DNA from: Thunnus maccoyii
Lineage: Eukaryota; Chordata; Actinopteri; Scombriformes; Scombridae
Reading direction: 5' to 3'
DNA length: 64,000 nucleotides
NCBI RefSeq assembly: GCF_910596095.1
Contig: NC_056548.1
Coordinates: 15,710,651 to 15,774,650 of the forward strand
Shown here piece after piece: positions 28,606-43,600 of this stretch. Numbering within the stretch: position 1 is the stretch's first letter; the number at the start of each line of letters is the position of its first letter. Made by a program: the position numbers and the translations under genes. The notes beneath the pieces were generated by a model. The model was not told where the DNA came from, did no database searches, and worked only from the letters and a program-made list of their open reading frames with translations.

Positions 28606-31600
28606 TCAGCACTCGGTCTCTTTAGTGTCAATGCACTCCTGCCTCTTGAGGCGCCGTCTGTCCCTGGCTGGCAGGTTCTGTTCGGTCAGATCCTCGTAGG
28701 AGGATTTCGTAGCCGACGAGTAGGCTCCTGCGGTTGTGAAATCTTCCGACAGGCCCTCCTCTCCCAGGTGAGAGTCGCTGCTGGTGTCCTCCTGGATGGT
28801 TGCCATCCGTAACCCCCCTGCGCTGTCCGGGGTGAGGTCGTAGCTCGGACCGGGGGCCTGGGTACTGCTGCCCGCGGGAGGGGCCCCGGCCTGGCTCAGC
28901 TGCTGAGGCTGCGGGGGCAGGGAGGAGAGCACGGTCCGGCCGGCGGAGGAGGAGTGAGGCTGAGGAGGCTTGACGATGCGCATGGACGCTGACTCGAGGT
29001 TGCCCAGCATGTCTTGACTCTGAAGAACAAGAACAATGTGAGACAGCAGAAAAAAAAAAAAAAAAAAAAATCAAAGCTGTCGGAGTGACTGAGGTGGGAT
29101 CCATTCCATGTTTTACTCCATTCTGTGAATTTCCCCTGAACTTAACATGACATACAGTAGTTTTATTATCATAATCTTCATCTTATTTCCATGATTGTTA
29201 AAGGGAAATTCATTAATAATTATGTGCCATCTCCATCCCCATTACCACCCCCAATATCCCCTTTAAAAGTGGGAATGAGTAAAATATGAGACCCTCCTTA
29301 TGGTGGACATTTTGTGTCATCAAACTGAGGAGTAACTAATATTAAGAATGGCTTAAGTCCATTTAGGGGCACCAGAGCCCTGATAGTGTGCCTGTCAGCT
29401 CACATGCAGGGCTGACAGGCTCACCAACATGACATTAAGCCATCATTAATTGTATTAGTTACTCCAGTGTTTTTCCTGCTGTTACAAGTCAAAATGTCTA
29501 CAGTGAGGAAGGTCTACAGAGGAATGTACCCTCAGTCTCCACGTGTTCCCAATCAAACCTAAAAAAAAAGAAAAAAAAAAGGACTCGACAGCAAACAGCC
29601 ATTAAAAAAGAAAACAAAAGGGTAAAAAAACACCTAGATGACATTACCCTCTTCTTGTTGTGGCTTTAAACAGCAACAGATGCAAACTTAAAATGTTGAC
29701 ACACACTGCGTCGGATTCCACAAAAGACAACAAGGTGAAACCTGTTCAGTCCTCTCTCTGTTTGAATACTCCGAAAATGCAATCTTGCTTTCTTGAGGTA
29801 ATTTCTGATCTGATACGACTCTGCATGGATGACATGTGTGCAGAGGAACATGCTTGACGGTTATTCAGTCACATTAGCCTCAGTTTAAGCCTCTCTCGCT
29901 TCATCTCTCGGATGAAAGACGCAAGTGAGAGCTGGAAAATGTGCAACTAGATCAGTGATTACATCAAGGAGTAAACGACTGCAGGAGTATCCCAAACGTC
30001 GGGCCACTGACCATGCATCATCATCATGGATTCAATGGCAACGCATCGCAACACCAAGCCATGGCACACGCACTCACCTATGGCGGGAGCTCTACTACAA
30101 ACTTCCACCATCTGCTGCAGTTCCAATGAGGATGGAAAGGGGCCAAGGCAAAGAGTGATGGACAGGTCATTTCGGAGATTGAGCCCAGCAGTGACAGTGA
30201 GGCCTGACCGCTAGCTCACACTGCTTCAAGTTACAGCTTTTTATGATTCTAAATCCATGCATGTCCTGTCCCAATATATATAAGACCAGGTGTGTCTTGG
30301 AAATAATGTCAGGTTTAAGAGTATGAATGTTTTGCAGTAGCACAAACTGCATGTCAAAGAGACAATAAATATAATGTCTGACAAGAAAATCATCTACTAA
30401 CAAATCACAAAGGAAGGCATTTGTGATTGCAAAAATATAATTTTTTTTAAAAAACTTTTGAAGGATAAATAAGCCAGACATATGGGTAATTCTTAAGTTT
30501 AAACATTATTTTACAACATTTTTTAACTTTGCTGCCAAATATAGCAGAGAGAAGTTTGGTGTAAATACATAATTTCATTGTTGGTAATCTCTGTTTTCTC
30601 TCAATAGGATTTTGGATAAATGGTGACAGACCATGCATGAAGAGAGAGAATCAATTCAGAAAAAAAGAAAAGAAATACCTCACCTTGAACAATAAACCTT
30701 TATGCTCTCCCCTCCTTATTAAAAGATGGCAGTGTGTTTCAAAAAGCATTGTGGGAGTGTATTAGTTTGGTTAGTGTGGCAGCAATGCTGATGCACAAGA
30801 TCATATACGAGCACAGCATTTGGGAGATGACAAACTTACATTCGGAGGGTAGTAGAAGGACTTTGTGTTCTCCTCATACTGCTGGTCAAGTCGTTTGTCC
30901 TGGAAAGAAAAACGCAAAAACAGCAGCATCATCAGCACTTAACGAAGTAAAAGTTTTAAAACCATTACTGTAGCTGGTGAAGAGATTTATCTTAAACCAC
31001 AAAGCTACAGAATCCAAAAAGAGCAGTTCATGGCACACTGAAGTCAACTAGTGTAAACTGATGTCCGGCAGTTTCTTACCACACAGTGAACCAGGATGCT
31101 GAGAGGAATCCAGAAGATGAGTGAAAACACCACGACAGAGCCCACTATGTTATCAGCCAGGAACTTCCCTGATGGAGAGGTGGGGTTAAGATAGACATGA
31201 ACAATAAATACAAAATCGTAAGACTCATTTTCCATATAATCATATGCCTGTTGTGGGAAAGTAGCCTGCTGTAAACCACTTACCAAATGTGTTGATGTCC
31301 AGTTTGTCAATAAAATCCCACAACCGCTCAATCACGTCCTGTACCTGCTTCATGCACTTCCCCTGTGATGATAAACGGAACATTACACTCTCCAAACAAA
31401 TAAAGCAAATCTACAAATCTGTTGCAGTGTTTGTTACATTTTCTATCTATGTGTTGGACTGTTTGGATCTAAAGGAAAAAAGAAAAAAAACTAAACATGA
31501 TATAAAAATGAAAGGATCAGCAGGAATCCTCTCTGTGGAGCGGACTGTTAACAGGTCGGGTCACTCACGTCCCCGTCACAGAAGCCCACAGTGCAGGGTT

Positions 31601-34600
31601 TTCCTTTGCGAAGGAAAAGGAAACTCTCGTTGGTCTGTATGAAGGGAGTGCAGCTGCCATCTTTTCTCCTACAGCACACTTTACAGGAATTCTCTGTTTC
31701 TGCAAACAGAGGAGAAGATTAACTCAAAGAGCATTTAACACTTTTCCATTGAGCTTCTCTCAGTTTGGGCTCTTTACCGTTGCAGGCACAGGACCGAAGG
31801 TTCTGCATGGCCTCACAGAAAGGGTTGCACTCTCCGTTGCGACACCGGCCGTTGTCGACACACACAGTATCGTCCTTAGCGTTTCCAGGAGGTGGACATT
31901 GACTACTGTTGCCTATGATGTGAAAGAAAGGTTGAGAGATCTATTGAATCACCTTGTGTGGTAAATTTTCTCCAAATTACAAAACCTATAACCATTTTTC
32001 ACAGTATTTTTAACTGATCATTTTTAAATTTCTAACAGCCTTTCAGACAGTGATTGCTGCAATTCTTGTGTTCAAACAGCAGAGGGCGCTCACCTGTGCA
32101 GGAGGATATGCCTTTACAGGTAGCATTGATGGCTTCCTGGCACCTTGTTCCTGCCTGCTCAAACATGCAGTTCCTACAGCACGGGCTGTTTCTGTCGCTG
32201 TGGAGAAAACAAACATTTTCAAGCTAGTAACAAAGATTTTCAGACATTTAAAGTTCAATAAAATAATAAAAGTTTTATGAATTAACAGTTTCAATATGGG
32301 ATGGACTTATTTGTGCACATTTGAAACTGAATCAACTGTAAAACTGTGATAATGTGTCATTTGGAGTTCATACCTGCACTGTGCACCGAATTTAAACTTG
32401 CAGTCAGAGGTGCAGCACGGGTCGTCGTTGAGGTGGAGTAGCCCAGGGTCGCACTCCTCCCCATTCTCCACTCTGGAGTTCCCACATACTTTACTGTTCC
32501 TCTCCTTGAAGCACACAGGAGCCTTGAAACGTAACGTCTTTCCTATGGAGATCTTGCTGCAGTTGGAGAAACGCTTGGGGTGGGGGGAAGAGAAGTAGAC
32601 AGGGGTTAAATTTAACTAGGAGTGGATGTTTTTTGCTCAGATGTGAGAGGTGATAGTGGTGAAGGACTGCCATGAAGCTAAAATACTAGAAAAATAACTG
32701 ATGTAAATCTGATGCAAACATTTCTCAACGGTCATTTACTCAATTCCTTCCTGCAATGAGTGCATCTTTTTTGTCAAAACTGATCGTGCATTTACAGGTT
32801 TCATGGCCTTTGTATGCAGATTGATGTGATTCAAGATTCGATTTTAAACCCTGCAGATATTTCCAAGTGCAGAAAAAGTCACAACAGATAAACAGCACCA
32901 CTTTTCACCTCAAACTGCAAGAAAAGTCATATGCACATTAGCTGTTAAGGCCAATGGTGGAGGAGGCACATTTACTGTATGTCATGATATTTCACAGGAA
33001 CAACTGTGAGTCACACTTATCCAACACTGTGGTGGGGTTCACACTTTATATCACACTTTTCATCATTAACTCACTGTATCTTATAAACTGACAGCATAGT
33101 TTGTTGTATACTGACACATTGACACTAACTAGATAGTAATGCTTCTGTGGTATACCGTGTTGTGGTTGAATACCATGTTTTACTTGTTCACTGGTAGGGT
33201 GGGTACCTTGTTGTTGACATGGTCTCCGCTCACAGCAATAGGGTACATGACAAACTTCCCCCCCTGGTCATCACTGGGAGCACAGTAAGGGATGTTGTCA
33301 GGATCGTGCTCTGCTCCAAAGTTATGGCCCAGCTCATGAGTGGTCACCAAATCTGCCTCCTGATGGGACCCAAACACACCAGATTCATTCATGATGAACG
33401 TAGTTTACTAATGTGTAAAATCAATTAAGAACAAATCACACATTTCTATCAGCAGCAAATGCAAGACTGACACCAAGTCTAAACTCATAAGACGCTGGTG
33501 TTATAGAAGTGTTGCTTATTTAACTCACGAGTGATTAAGTACAGCACATTCTCCTAGTAATAATGCTAATTACACCAAGTCTCAGCCCCCAAATCCCAAA
33601 AATTAATCCACGCTCACATGTATGTTTTGAAACCTGGCTGTAAACTGTTTCAATGTGCAAGAAACTTTAGGTGTCAAAATGCAACAAGATTTTTTTTTTT
33701 AAATGTTATTATGTTTTTTATGTTATTACTCATAACACCCACACTAAAGGTGTGTCTGTTCTACTCAGACTTGGCAAGATAACATGTTGCATAAGATCCT
33801 GGCTGAAACTGAGTGTGCTCAGTAATTAGTTATATATCAAAGATGATGACTGAAAAAACAAAGTAAAACAGACCTTTGTTAGGATGGTTTTGCCATAGTT
33901 ATTGGTGCTGGTCAAGCCTGTGTTGAGGTAACTGGGCTTCTTGACAGAGTGAGATGGGTAGTATGCTACAAAATAACACAACCAAAGAAAGACATTAGTA
34001 TCTAGTATATTTTCCCTCTTTTCCATGACCAGACCAGTATTCATTACAATCTGTCCTACTGGTAAACAGATCTACTAGCAGCCTTTACATAATACTTTCC
34101 CTTTACATGACTGGAACAGATAAGAGATTTTTACTGGTGCTGCAACATAGATGGTCTTCAAGACATGATACACAAGCTGCACAACAGAGCAAAATGTAAT
34201 AACATTGTAAAATATTTTACATACAGATGTCCATTCTATCAACCATATACTGGTATTGCAGATGTTTCAAGATGTAGATGTATATATTGTCACAGTCACA
34301 GATTGTCTTTTATTTTTTGATTTCCAAACGTCAAGAAGGCAGGTCTTAACTAATATGAGCCTGTCAGATGCCAGAGAGAGAGTGTGTAGAGGAAGAGGAG
34401 AGGAGAGTGGCGTGTTGCTGATAGTGTAACTTTTGTTCATAGCTCGGATAGCTATAAGACTTAGTGGTAATTACATCCCCTAGACCTCAACAAATCATTT
34501 TATCAGTACTGCTGTGCTGTGACAATATACTGTATATAGCATTTACTGCTGAGCTTATTCTAAGAAAGCCATTTCACTGAAGGGCGGTGTCCTTACGTTT

Positions 34601-37600
34601 GGGGCACAGGCCGCCCAGGGCCTGAGCTTTAGAAGGGGCCACGTAGGCGAGTCCCAATGTGCCCTCGTCAAAATCCTGGTAGGTGAACAGGTGGGCCAGA
34701 CACACAGTGGAGGCGTTGTCTGCAATGTCTGAGCTGAATTGCTGAGGGACACAGGAGACCATTATCTATCAGCAATTATATGTGTCAACATTACAAAAAC
34801 TGATAAAAATAAAGATATTAATATTTAGAAACACTATTATTGGCGTGCCCCAGGCCACCGGTGAAGACACATGCCACATAACTGTAATGTCCATGGTTCA
34901 AATCAATCAGTGGACCCTTGCATGTCATCCTCTGTCTTTCTCTCCCATCCTGTCATCTCTCCACTGTCACTATCCAATAAAAGGCCAAAAATGGCCCAAA
35001 AATATATTTTAGAAAAAAGCTATTGTTTGTAATACAATCACTCCTCCATTACATGCGTGGGATCTGGATCTAAACCAGGCTTATTAACTCTGACATCATG
35101 AGGACAAACTGCAGTGTTATGGCAAAATGTTTTATACTGACTGTGCCAAAGCTACTGCCTGCAACTATCATCACTCAAACTACAAATAAGATTGTGCAGA
35201 GCATTTTACACATTTTAAGCAAGTGTCATTAGAGAATCCATTGAGATTTTTTTTTTTTTTTAAATATTCAGTCCCAAGGTTTTAACTGAAAAAAAGACTC
35301 CACTCCCTCCCTTCCCACCATGTACTTTATGCTTACAGTATAGCTTGTTTCTCACAGTGAACTTTGTCTACCTAGAAATATTTTTTTTCTCTTCGTCTCG
35401 GTTTCCTACCTCCAGAAGTTTCTTCACGTCCCAGACCTCCTTTCCACTTATGGGACTGTTCTCCATGTTATAGTGGACCCAACCGGTGCCAGCATGGCCA
35501 GGCGGAGGCTTTGTCGGCTCCTTGTTGATGATAATCTGAGAATGGTAACCAAAGACACCATTTATGAACAATTCATCATGTGTAATTATACAATTTTAAT
35601 TATAGCCATGTCACAAATCTTGATGTACTGCTCATAATGAATGTTTCATGGAATATTTCATATCATTTGCTACATCTGTTGCAGTTGAAAATAGTCCAGA
35701 TTTTAAAGATACATACAGAACATTAGAGTCCCATACATTCATTTATTTGTGGCGGCCCACCACAATAAAACTTTGCCTGCCACAGATAGATTCTCTATTT
35801 TTGGAGCTGTGCACCCTGTTCTCACGCTGTCTCTCTCTGATATACTCCTAGACAGACGCGGACACACCTGCACCGACTCGCTCTCCCCCTGCTGCACACA
35901 AATAGCCTCCCCTGAGCTTTTACCCTGTGATCACATCACGTCATCTACACTTGAGAGGCGTGGTCAGGCTGTCTCCACTTAAACACGCACACACTTAAAG
36001 ATAGATTGTGCGTCTACATCACTTTGTAAAGTGCTGACCATAGACTGTAAAACAAGGGACATGGTGCATTTAGGTGTACCTCATAAACTCAGAAATCTAT
36101 ACTCAAATGGCCATGAAGATTGTTCAAAACGAGAAAGTTTCCTTTTTTTCTTTTACTGTGGCATTTTTAATAATTAGCTGCTAAAATCATAAAAACAATA
36201 TCCCATTCATTCACAAATTCTATAAGTGTCACTGTTGTCAGAAGTTGCCCAGCAACCGACCAACTAGTAGCAATAGCTTTAAAGCAGATAGCATTTTTCG
36301 GGAGGACCATGTGACTTTCTATATGGCACTCAAGGGGTTGCGTTAAAAGCCTAAAATTTTCCTTAAAGTTATTGAGGTTAAAAGTGGCACATTACAAGTT
36401 ATTTTTTATTATATTTATGGTGAAGAAGATTAGAACATAACCATAGGAGTGGCTAAATGACTGCATATCTTTTCAATGACAAAGCCCGGGCCTCATAGTA
36501 TGACAAACAGTGTCTCCATTCATTACCAAAGCCTGTGGAACAAATTAAATTACCCCACAAGGCACACACAAAAGCTTTCAGTTCCTCTTAAAAATGTATT
36601 TCTCAAACCCACTGAGGGTTATTTAGTGTTATTTTCAGCTTCACTTCCGGCTGTCACACAGCCATCAAGCTGCTGGGAGTGGTGATGTTTGATGCTGAAG
36701 TGCCACAAATTGTTTCCAGAGTCATAGTTGAACTAAAGTTCAACAAAGTACAACAAATACACAGTCAGCCACACACACCTGATGGATCTGGACCCCGTAG
36801 CCCTTGAATTCATCATCCCAGGTTGTATTTCTATAAATGTCATCGACTCGATCAATCAGCTCAATCTGAAATGAGAAAAGAAAAAAATCATATAGCAATG
36901 ATTAGCAAACAAAATTATATAGACAATACTACAAATAATTATTTTGACTTTCTCTGATTTAATTTTCCTCTAGTTCAGTGGATGCATGTTAAACATGGTG
37001 ATTCCTTTTCTGCACTACTGAACTAGGTTTTGTACATAAGATGATAAAGTCAGACCAGGTAGTTGAGAGTGACGCTCTCTTGTCCGCGGCCCATGTGTTT
37101 GAAGAAGCGGTAATCTGCAACCAGCAACAGGGGGCAGGTGTTCTTCTTGTGGTCGTGAGCCTGTCTCTTCTCTCTGTGGTGATACTCTGCAAAGAGGAAG
37201 CAGGAGCAGTTTTAATGACACATACACAAGAAAAATGTTCACAGGCTGACAAACAGAGGGGAAAAAGCATTGCCGTATTCAAACATATAAGTCAAGGGTA
37301 AGCTTACATGAAGATAGATACATAAAGACATCAAGAAGTTACACAATGAGGCCATGCTCCAGTATCCCGTTGTTAATTGCCCTCATTTTCACATTTAGCA
37401 ACCCGTCTTCTTTTTTTGTTTGCCTGTGAACTGATTAAGCTCTGCCTCTATTCTTCAAGCCAGAATGAAACCACGGTTTACCTTTATAGTAGAGGCTTGA
37501 GTGCATAATAATGAGTGTGGATGAGGTCTACTGTATATTTGACAGCTGGACGAGGTAGCCTCAGTAAATTAAAGCTGATTTCACATATAGACATAGGGCA

Positions 37601-40600
37601 ATATTGTGAGGCTCAATTATCCAGCTATGGCAGAGCTTTTCATGATATACTCAAAGGTCTCCTGTACAAAATGATTCTGTGATTAATCCATTGCTACAAA
37701 ACATGACCTCACAGATTAGATGATGCTAATGCAAGACTTACCGTCTGTGGTACTCAGTTTCAACTTTGTAATGTTTTGCTCAGGGCTGCAGCTAGCAATT
37801 AGCTGCAGCCCTGAGCAAAACATTACAATTTTCATAAGTAAGAAATCTGTTGATTATTCTTTCATAAATCAGTCATTTAGTCTATAAAATCTTTATCAAA
37901 ATTTCCCAGAGCCCTTTAAATTGCTTGTTTTGGTCGACCAACAGTCCAAACCCCCCAAAATATTCAGTGTATCGTTAATACTCAAAAACTCTACTTTAAT
38001 TCAGTTACAGAATATAGTGATACACAAATAATAACCTGATCGAGTGGATCAGGTATCGGCCATGATGTGACCGACCCATATTAAATACAGTTTCTTTATC
38101 AGTGTCATTATAAGATTTAGTGTTTCCGCTATCAGTTACATTCATTCCATTACCATTCATCACTGTGGGCTGCTGTCTCAGTTTTTAGTGCTACAGCAAA
38201 ACCCTGAACTCATGTTACCTTACATAAAAAATGAAACCAAGTGTTCCACACAGTGATATATACAGATTTTTAATTTGGGAACTGGTATCAGATCGTACTC
38301 GGTATCTGCAGATAACATGAGTGGAGGTGCAGGAAAACAGGGGAGAGAAAGTTGGATTTGTGCATCCCTAACAGAAAAGCATAGAGTCTGTGAAGCCTCC
38401 ATGTTCTGTCTTCTACACGACTTGCCTCCATAAGTGATAAAATTCAGAATTCAATTAAATAAAACTGAACAGAGGTGACAAGAAAATATTTTAGGGATTT
38501 CCTTAGAGAACTAGGTAAGAATGCTGCACCATAATAGTGTGTTGCAGCCTCATTATTCCAATTAATTAAACTGTTAAATGCATATATTCAGATATTATTC
38601 CTGTATTTTACCATACAATATACAACATATGTAAGTATTAATTCCTACAAAACATGTGTACCCAGGAACTCTGGAGAGATGCCTCATACATCTTCAACTC
38701 TGAACAGTCAGTAGTTGCAGAATAAACAGAAAAGGACAACTGGAGGACACCTCTTTTGAGCATTACATCATACACTTGGCTGTAACACTGCTAAGGAGTG
38801 TGGGTGTGCGCTGCTCTGGCTTCCACAACAAGCAGTGGGAGACCAGTGACGACTACGATTCTTCTCATTGGGCAGCAGAGCCTCCATGAATTTTAATGCC
38901 TCCTCCATAAGAACCTTCACCTCAACTCATATCCCCAGTGAGTGCTTTCAACTGGGAGCCAGTGAGAGGTGTTTTAGATATCGCCTCTGGAACATTATCA
39001 CCGTCATATGCTTTACATTTACACAGCAGCACAAAAGAATAAAAAGGCATTTGGTTTTTACATAATAATCTCCTGTCAGTAGTGTGTATGTGCACAAAAT
39101 AGGCTAGGTTAAGGCTTTTATTAAAATGATTGTTACAGAATCTAACGCCCACCTCCTTTGTCTCACTACTAGAGCCTCCTCCTTCCTTCTCTCCACCTTA
39201 AACATTTGTTATACTCCTACTCTTTTTTATCTCTTCTTAACAACCAACAAAAGCACAAAGCCTAGGCTCTTAAGCTCGTATTAGTGATCTCAAACCCCTT
39301 ATATACTCCATCTTCCTCCTACATATTTCCACAACAAACGCACAAATATAAACACGCACACATGTGCAGGACTCTCCACACCCAGAGAGGAAACCAGACA
39401 GCTGATCTCACCCTTCATCTCGTCCACCTCCTCCTGCCCATCCCAATCCCTCCTGGCCGACTGTGGCAGCAGGTCCTTGGTCTCTGCATGGATGTAACCG
39501 CACACTTTTGGAGAGACGATGCGACTCAGATTCTTGATGTCTTCAGAGCGATAAACCAGCAACCTGTTATCACTGGGGGAATCTGTAAACCTCCACAAGG
39601 GCTGGATGGCCAGAGAAAGAGAGACGGCATTAGAGAGCAAAACAGAGGACTCGGAGAAGAGATGTTGAGAAAAAAAAAAGACAAGAGCGACAAAAACAGA
39701 GGAAATACGGATATAAAGATATAGGTGAGGAATGATAACAGGAAAAAGACACATGGCGATGGTAATGGACTGATAGAACAATTTTGCTGATGCAAAATAC
39801 GCTCATTATGAGATAAACTGGGCTACAGGGCATTTATTATGTAACTGTCTCCTTCTCTAGTATCTTTTAAATCAGCTACTAGTGGAATCTACTGGACTGG
39901 TAAATCAGGCAACGTTCAACCTTTGATGGACGTTTAATTATCAGAGACTGCAAGCTGAAAAGATTACAGCAATAAAACTTAAAAAATCAGTACATCCAAA
40001 ATGACAGAGTAAAGATAAGTATAAGCAATATGGCACTCAACTGAGTGAAATACAGAGGTGCCTGAGTAGTCATTTTTTATAATGCTGGGAAGCAATACCA
40101 AGACATAGTACACTGAAAACACAGTGAAAAACTTCCCATCACTGTTTCAATAAATGCTTTAGGGAGCATTCAGCCTGCGTTTTGCCTTTTTGAAAGTGCA
40201 CCCAGTGGAATATTTGAATGTGCATGCAATACTTTGCTTTGATGATGCTGAGAACCATCACAGGGTTCAACAATGTGGCCTCTCTACTGTCAAACTTCAG
40301 TCAAATGCCTTCGATAAAATGGCCGAGGGTTAAGTGTCTTACAAAAAAGATGGTAAAGGGTCAATTCCCCCTCTATTTGGATTCCAAATAGAAACAATGG
40401 GTCTCTTGCAAGAACCACTCGTGCGAACAGATTCGTTCTTAAGAGGCGCATTCGAGTGATCTAAGAAAATTTGTGGCATTCATCCATTTTCTCGTACTTA
40501 GAATTTTCTCTGAAGGTCCGAACAAAATTTACAACTGGTCCAGACTTGTTGTACAATTCATGAATAGATAGTTTCTGTCTTTCTTCACAAGAGAAACACT

Positions 40601-43600
40601 TGTTTGACTCAATCTGAATGAATTAATGAGTTTAAATATGGTATCAAAATCAAAATCATGGCTGTCAAGTTTTTTTTTTTTTAGATTTTAGGATTTTTAA
40701 TGCCATATTCTGGTGTAGCAACTTCTACATTTCAGCAGCTGTTGGAAACAGCAGCCTCAGGGTCTCGGTCCAGTATCATCTTCTATTGCTACTACTTTTT
40801 GTCTATTGATTTCTCACAGCATGACTTAAAGCTCTGCTGTGTGAAATTCTTCTTTTTAGTCTTTGGTGACATTTTGGTGAATGAAACATGCCACAAACAA
40901 GACGGAACATGTAGCCTTATATGGCAGTTTTAGGGGCAGTGATTATACTAAAAGGTCAAATCCCACGAACGGGCACCCACTCATGAATGGGTGACATTCA
41001 ACGGGTTGAAACAAGCAATTTATGACAAGTTCGGGCAGTTAAGAGAGTTTGTTGAAGCTGACTTGCATCACTCATACAACAAACCACAGAAAAAGAGTTT
41101 TAGGATAAGTGTACAAACATGTTTCTGCATGAGGCCCAATGACATTAAAGGCACTCCTTACCTCTACATTGTATTCTGCTTCATTGGTTAGAATGTGAGC
41201 AGAAAACTCATCTCCGTCCATGTGTGCCTGCACATGTGAATTCTCTTCTCCTGTAAACACAAAATAAATAAAAGTTATACTTTTAATAAATTTGAACTAA
41301 ATCCAGTGATCTATTAAGTAAACATACATCAGCATACTATTATCATCAGCCAGTATCATCTTAATTAAGCCATATTTGAAGGGTGCTATTTGTGAAAAAA
41401 AATCAGAGGGGGGGTTGTTTTTTATTCATGGAAATAAATCAGAACCACAGTGGGCCTATATAGACTATGGAGCCTATAAGGCTATTTCTTGCAGCTGTAA
41501 CAGTAACATTTATAAAAACATTTACAGAACTTGACCACTGCATTTGCAGAATATTTTAAATCCATTTTTTAAGATTTAATTCATCAAGTAGTGCAATATT
41601 TTCACTGTCAGCAATGTGATGTCAAGTTCATGCCTTGTCCTTTACTCATGCAGACACATAGAAAATGTGATCATATGTGGCTCAGGAGGTAGAGCAAGTC
41701 GTCCACCAATCAGATGGTTGGTGGTTCAATCCCCAGCTCCTCCAGTCCATATGTCAAAATGTCCTTGGGCAAGATACTGAACCCCAAATTGCTCCAGATG
41801 GCATGCCATTGGTGTTTGAGTGTGTGTTGAATGGATGAGCATAGAAACATTGTGAGGCGCTTTGGATAGGAAGCGCTGTATCGCTCCTGATGAGCAGGTT
41901 GGCACCTTGCATGTCAGCCTCTGCCATTAGTGTATGAATGTGTGTGTAAATGTTGGCATGTATTGTAAAGCACTTTGAGTGGTCAATAGGATTAGAAAGG
42001 TGCTATATAAATGCAGTCCATTTACCATATGAAAAAACAGAAGGTTAATGCTAATTTAAAATACCAGAATTAAACCCCAACGTACTGTTCTTTCTGTACT
42101 GCAGATAGCACCACTCTGCCAGACGTGCCAATACACTTAACATACACATTCTTGCAAGTCACTGTAATTCAGCTCTATGCGCAGCAACAACTTCAATGTT
42201 GAATAGAAAATAATCACAACTTGCAATAGCACAACGTGCTGTCATCATGAAATAAATGTGCTACAGTATGCCTACTTGTCAGACTAAGGTAACAGTCTGA
42301 CAGGAAGGAGGCAACCCCTGGTCCATTTACTTGTCATCACATAGCCTAGACACGATGTCATCTCTATTGTCATGCAAGCACTGACAGTGACAGTCCATTT
42401 CTGATTTTATTGTTGTTTGCACTATAAACTGTTCTCACATTGCAGCACTTTACTTAGACTTTTTTTTTTAAAATAGTCTATTTTATTTTAGATATTTTAT
42501 ATCGTCTATGGGTGAAGCAGCATAAATCACTATGGAGAGGATAAACTTTTGTCACCACCAGGATTTAACTAATTCAGCAGAGGCAGGAAAATATAGACCA
42601 GAGACGGGGAAATCCCTACCATCCCCCTGGCAAATCGCACCCTGCGTATCGGCATTATTGTTGTTGTTGATCATATTCAGTCAAAAGTGACATTTATGTG
42701 ACCATGATTTCTCAGATTGAGGTCTTAAAGATTTTTCAGACAGGCACGTATGTAGAGCTCAGACTATGTTGCACATGCAAACTACGACTCATGGAAAATG
42801 CGGCTTCAGGGAAAACATATTAAAAAAGACCTTCATCATCCACTCACCAACAACGTGTCCAGTGAAATAGTTCTGGAGCTGAACATCGAAGTTTTCTTCT
42901 TTCCCGTGTTTATCAACAAACACAGCTTGGAATTTCTCGGTGAAAAGGTCTGTGTTGGTGGTCAAGTAAAGCTTGAAATTTCTGAAGTCAAGAAAAGAAG
43001 ATAAAACCATAATATCTACATTAATCCAGATATGATTACTTTTTGTTTCTATTGATAGGGTTTCCTTGCTGAGTTGCAGTGGATATAGAGCAAGGAGGGA
43101 TTTCCTACTAAAAATAATGTCATTTTTGTCATATTATCAAAATTGACATCCACAAATGAAACAAGGATTGTGGATTGTGATCCAGACATATTACTTTGGA
43201 GTTGCACTAAGAAGGGATCTCTGAATTACTAGTATGAAGCGGTGGACCAATAACTTTTTTTTAACTTTTCACTTTGAAGTGGGCGTAACGTTATATCAAT
43301 GAGACATGAGGGTGCTGCTGTACCTGTGCAGGGCTCTGAAGCTCACCAGTCGCTCCAGGTGAGACTGGGCGTGAACGTCTCTCTTCCTTACAGAGTGCAG
43401 CTGGAGGCCTGACACCGGAAGTACCTCAAAATCTGACAGGATAGAGCTCAGACCATCTGAAAGACATAAACCGGCGGCTGTGGTCATTCACGACGGAGTG
43501 GAAACCGCTCTAGTTCATTTCAAACAGCGGAGTATGGCGGTTAAATCATGTTACGACAATCTGATGATATGCTCCTTATTCGCAGCTAGCCTTGACTTAA

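Noticed and set aside
39284-39724. 146-codon plus-strand frame
   Set aside because: It runs antisense to adam17 exon 5, which is fixed by the PKVCGY cysteine switch.
41676-41745. Possible tRNA gene
   Set aside because: A and B boxes are present, but the acceptor stem does not close and the sequence continues into a SINE body.
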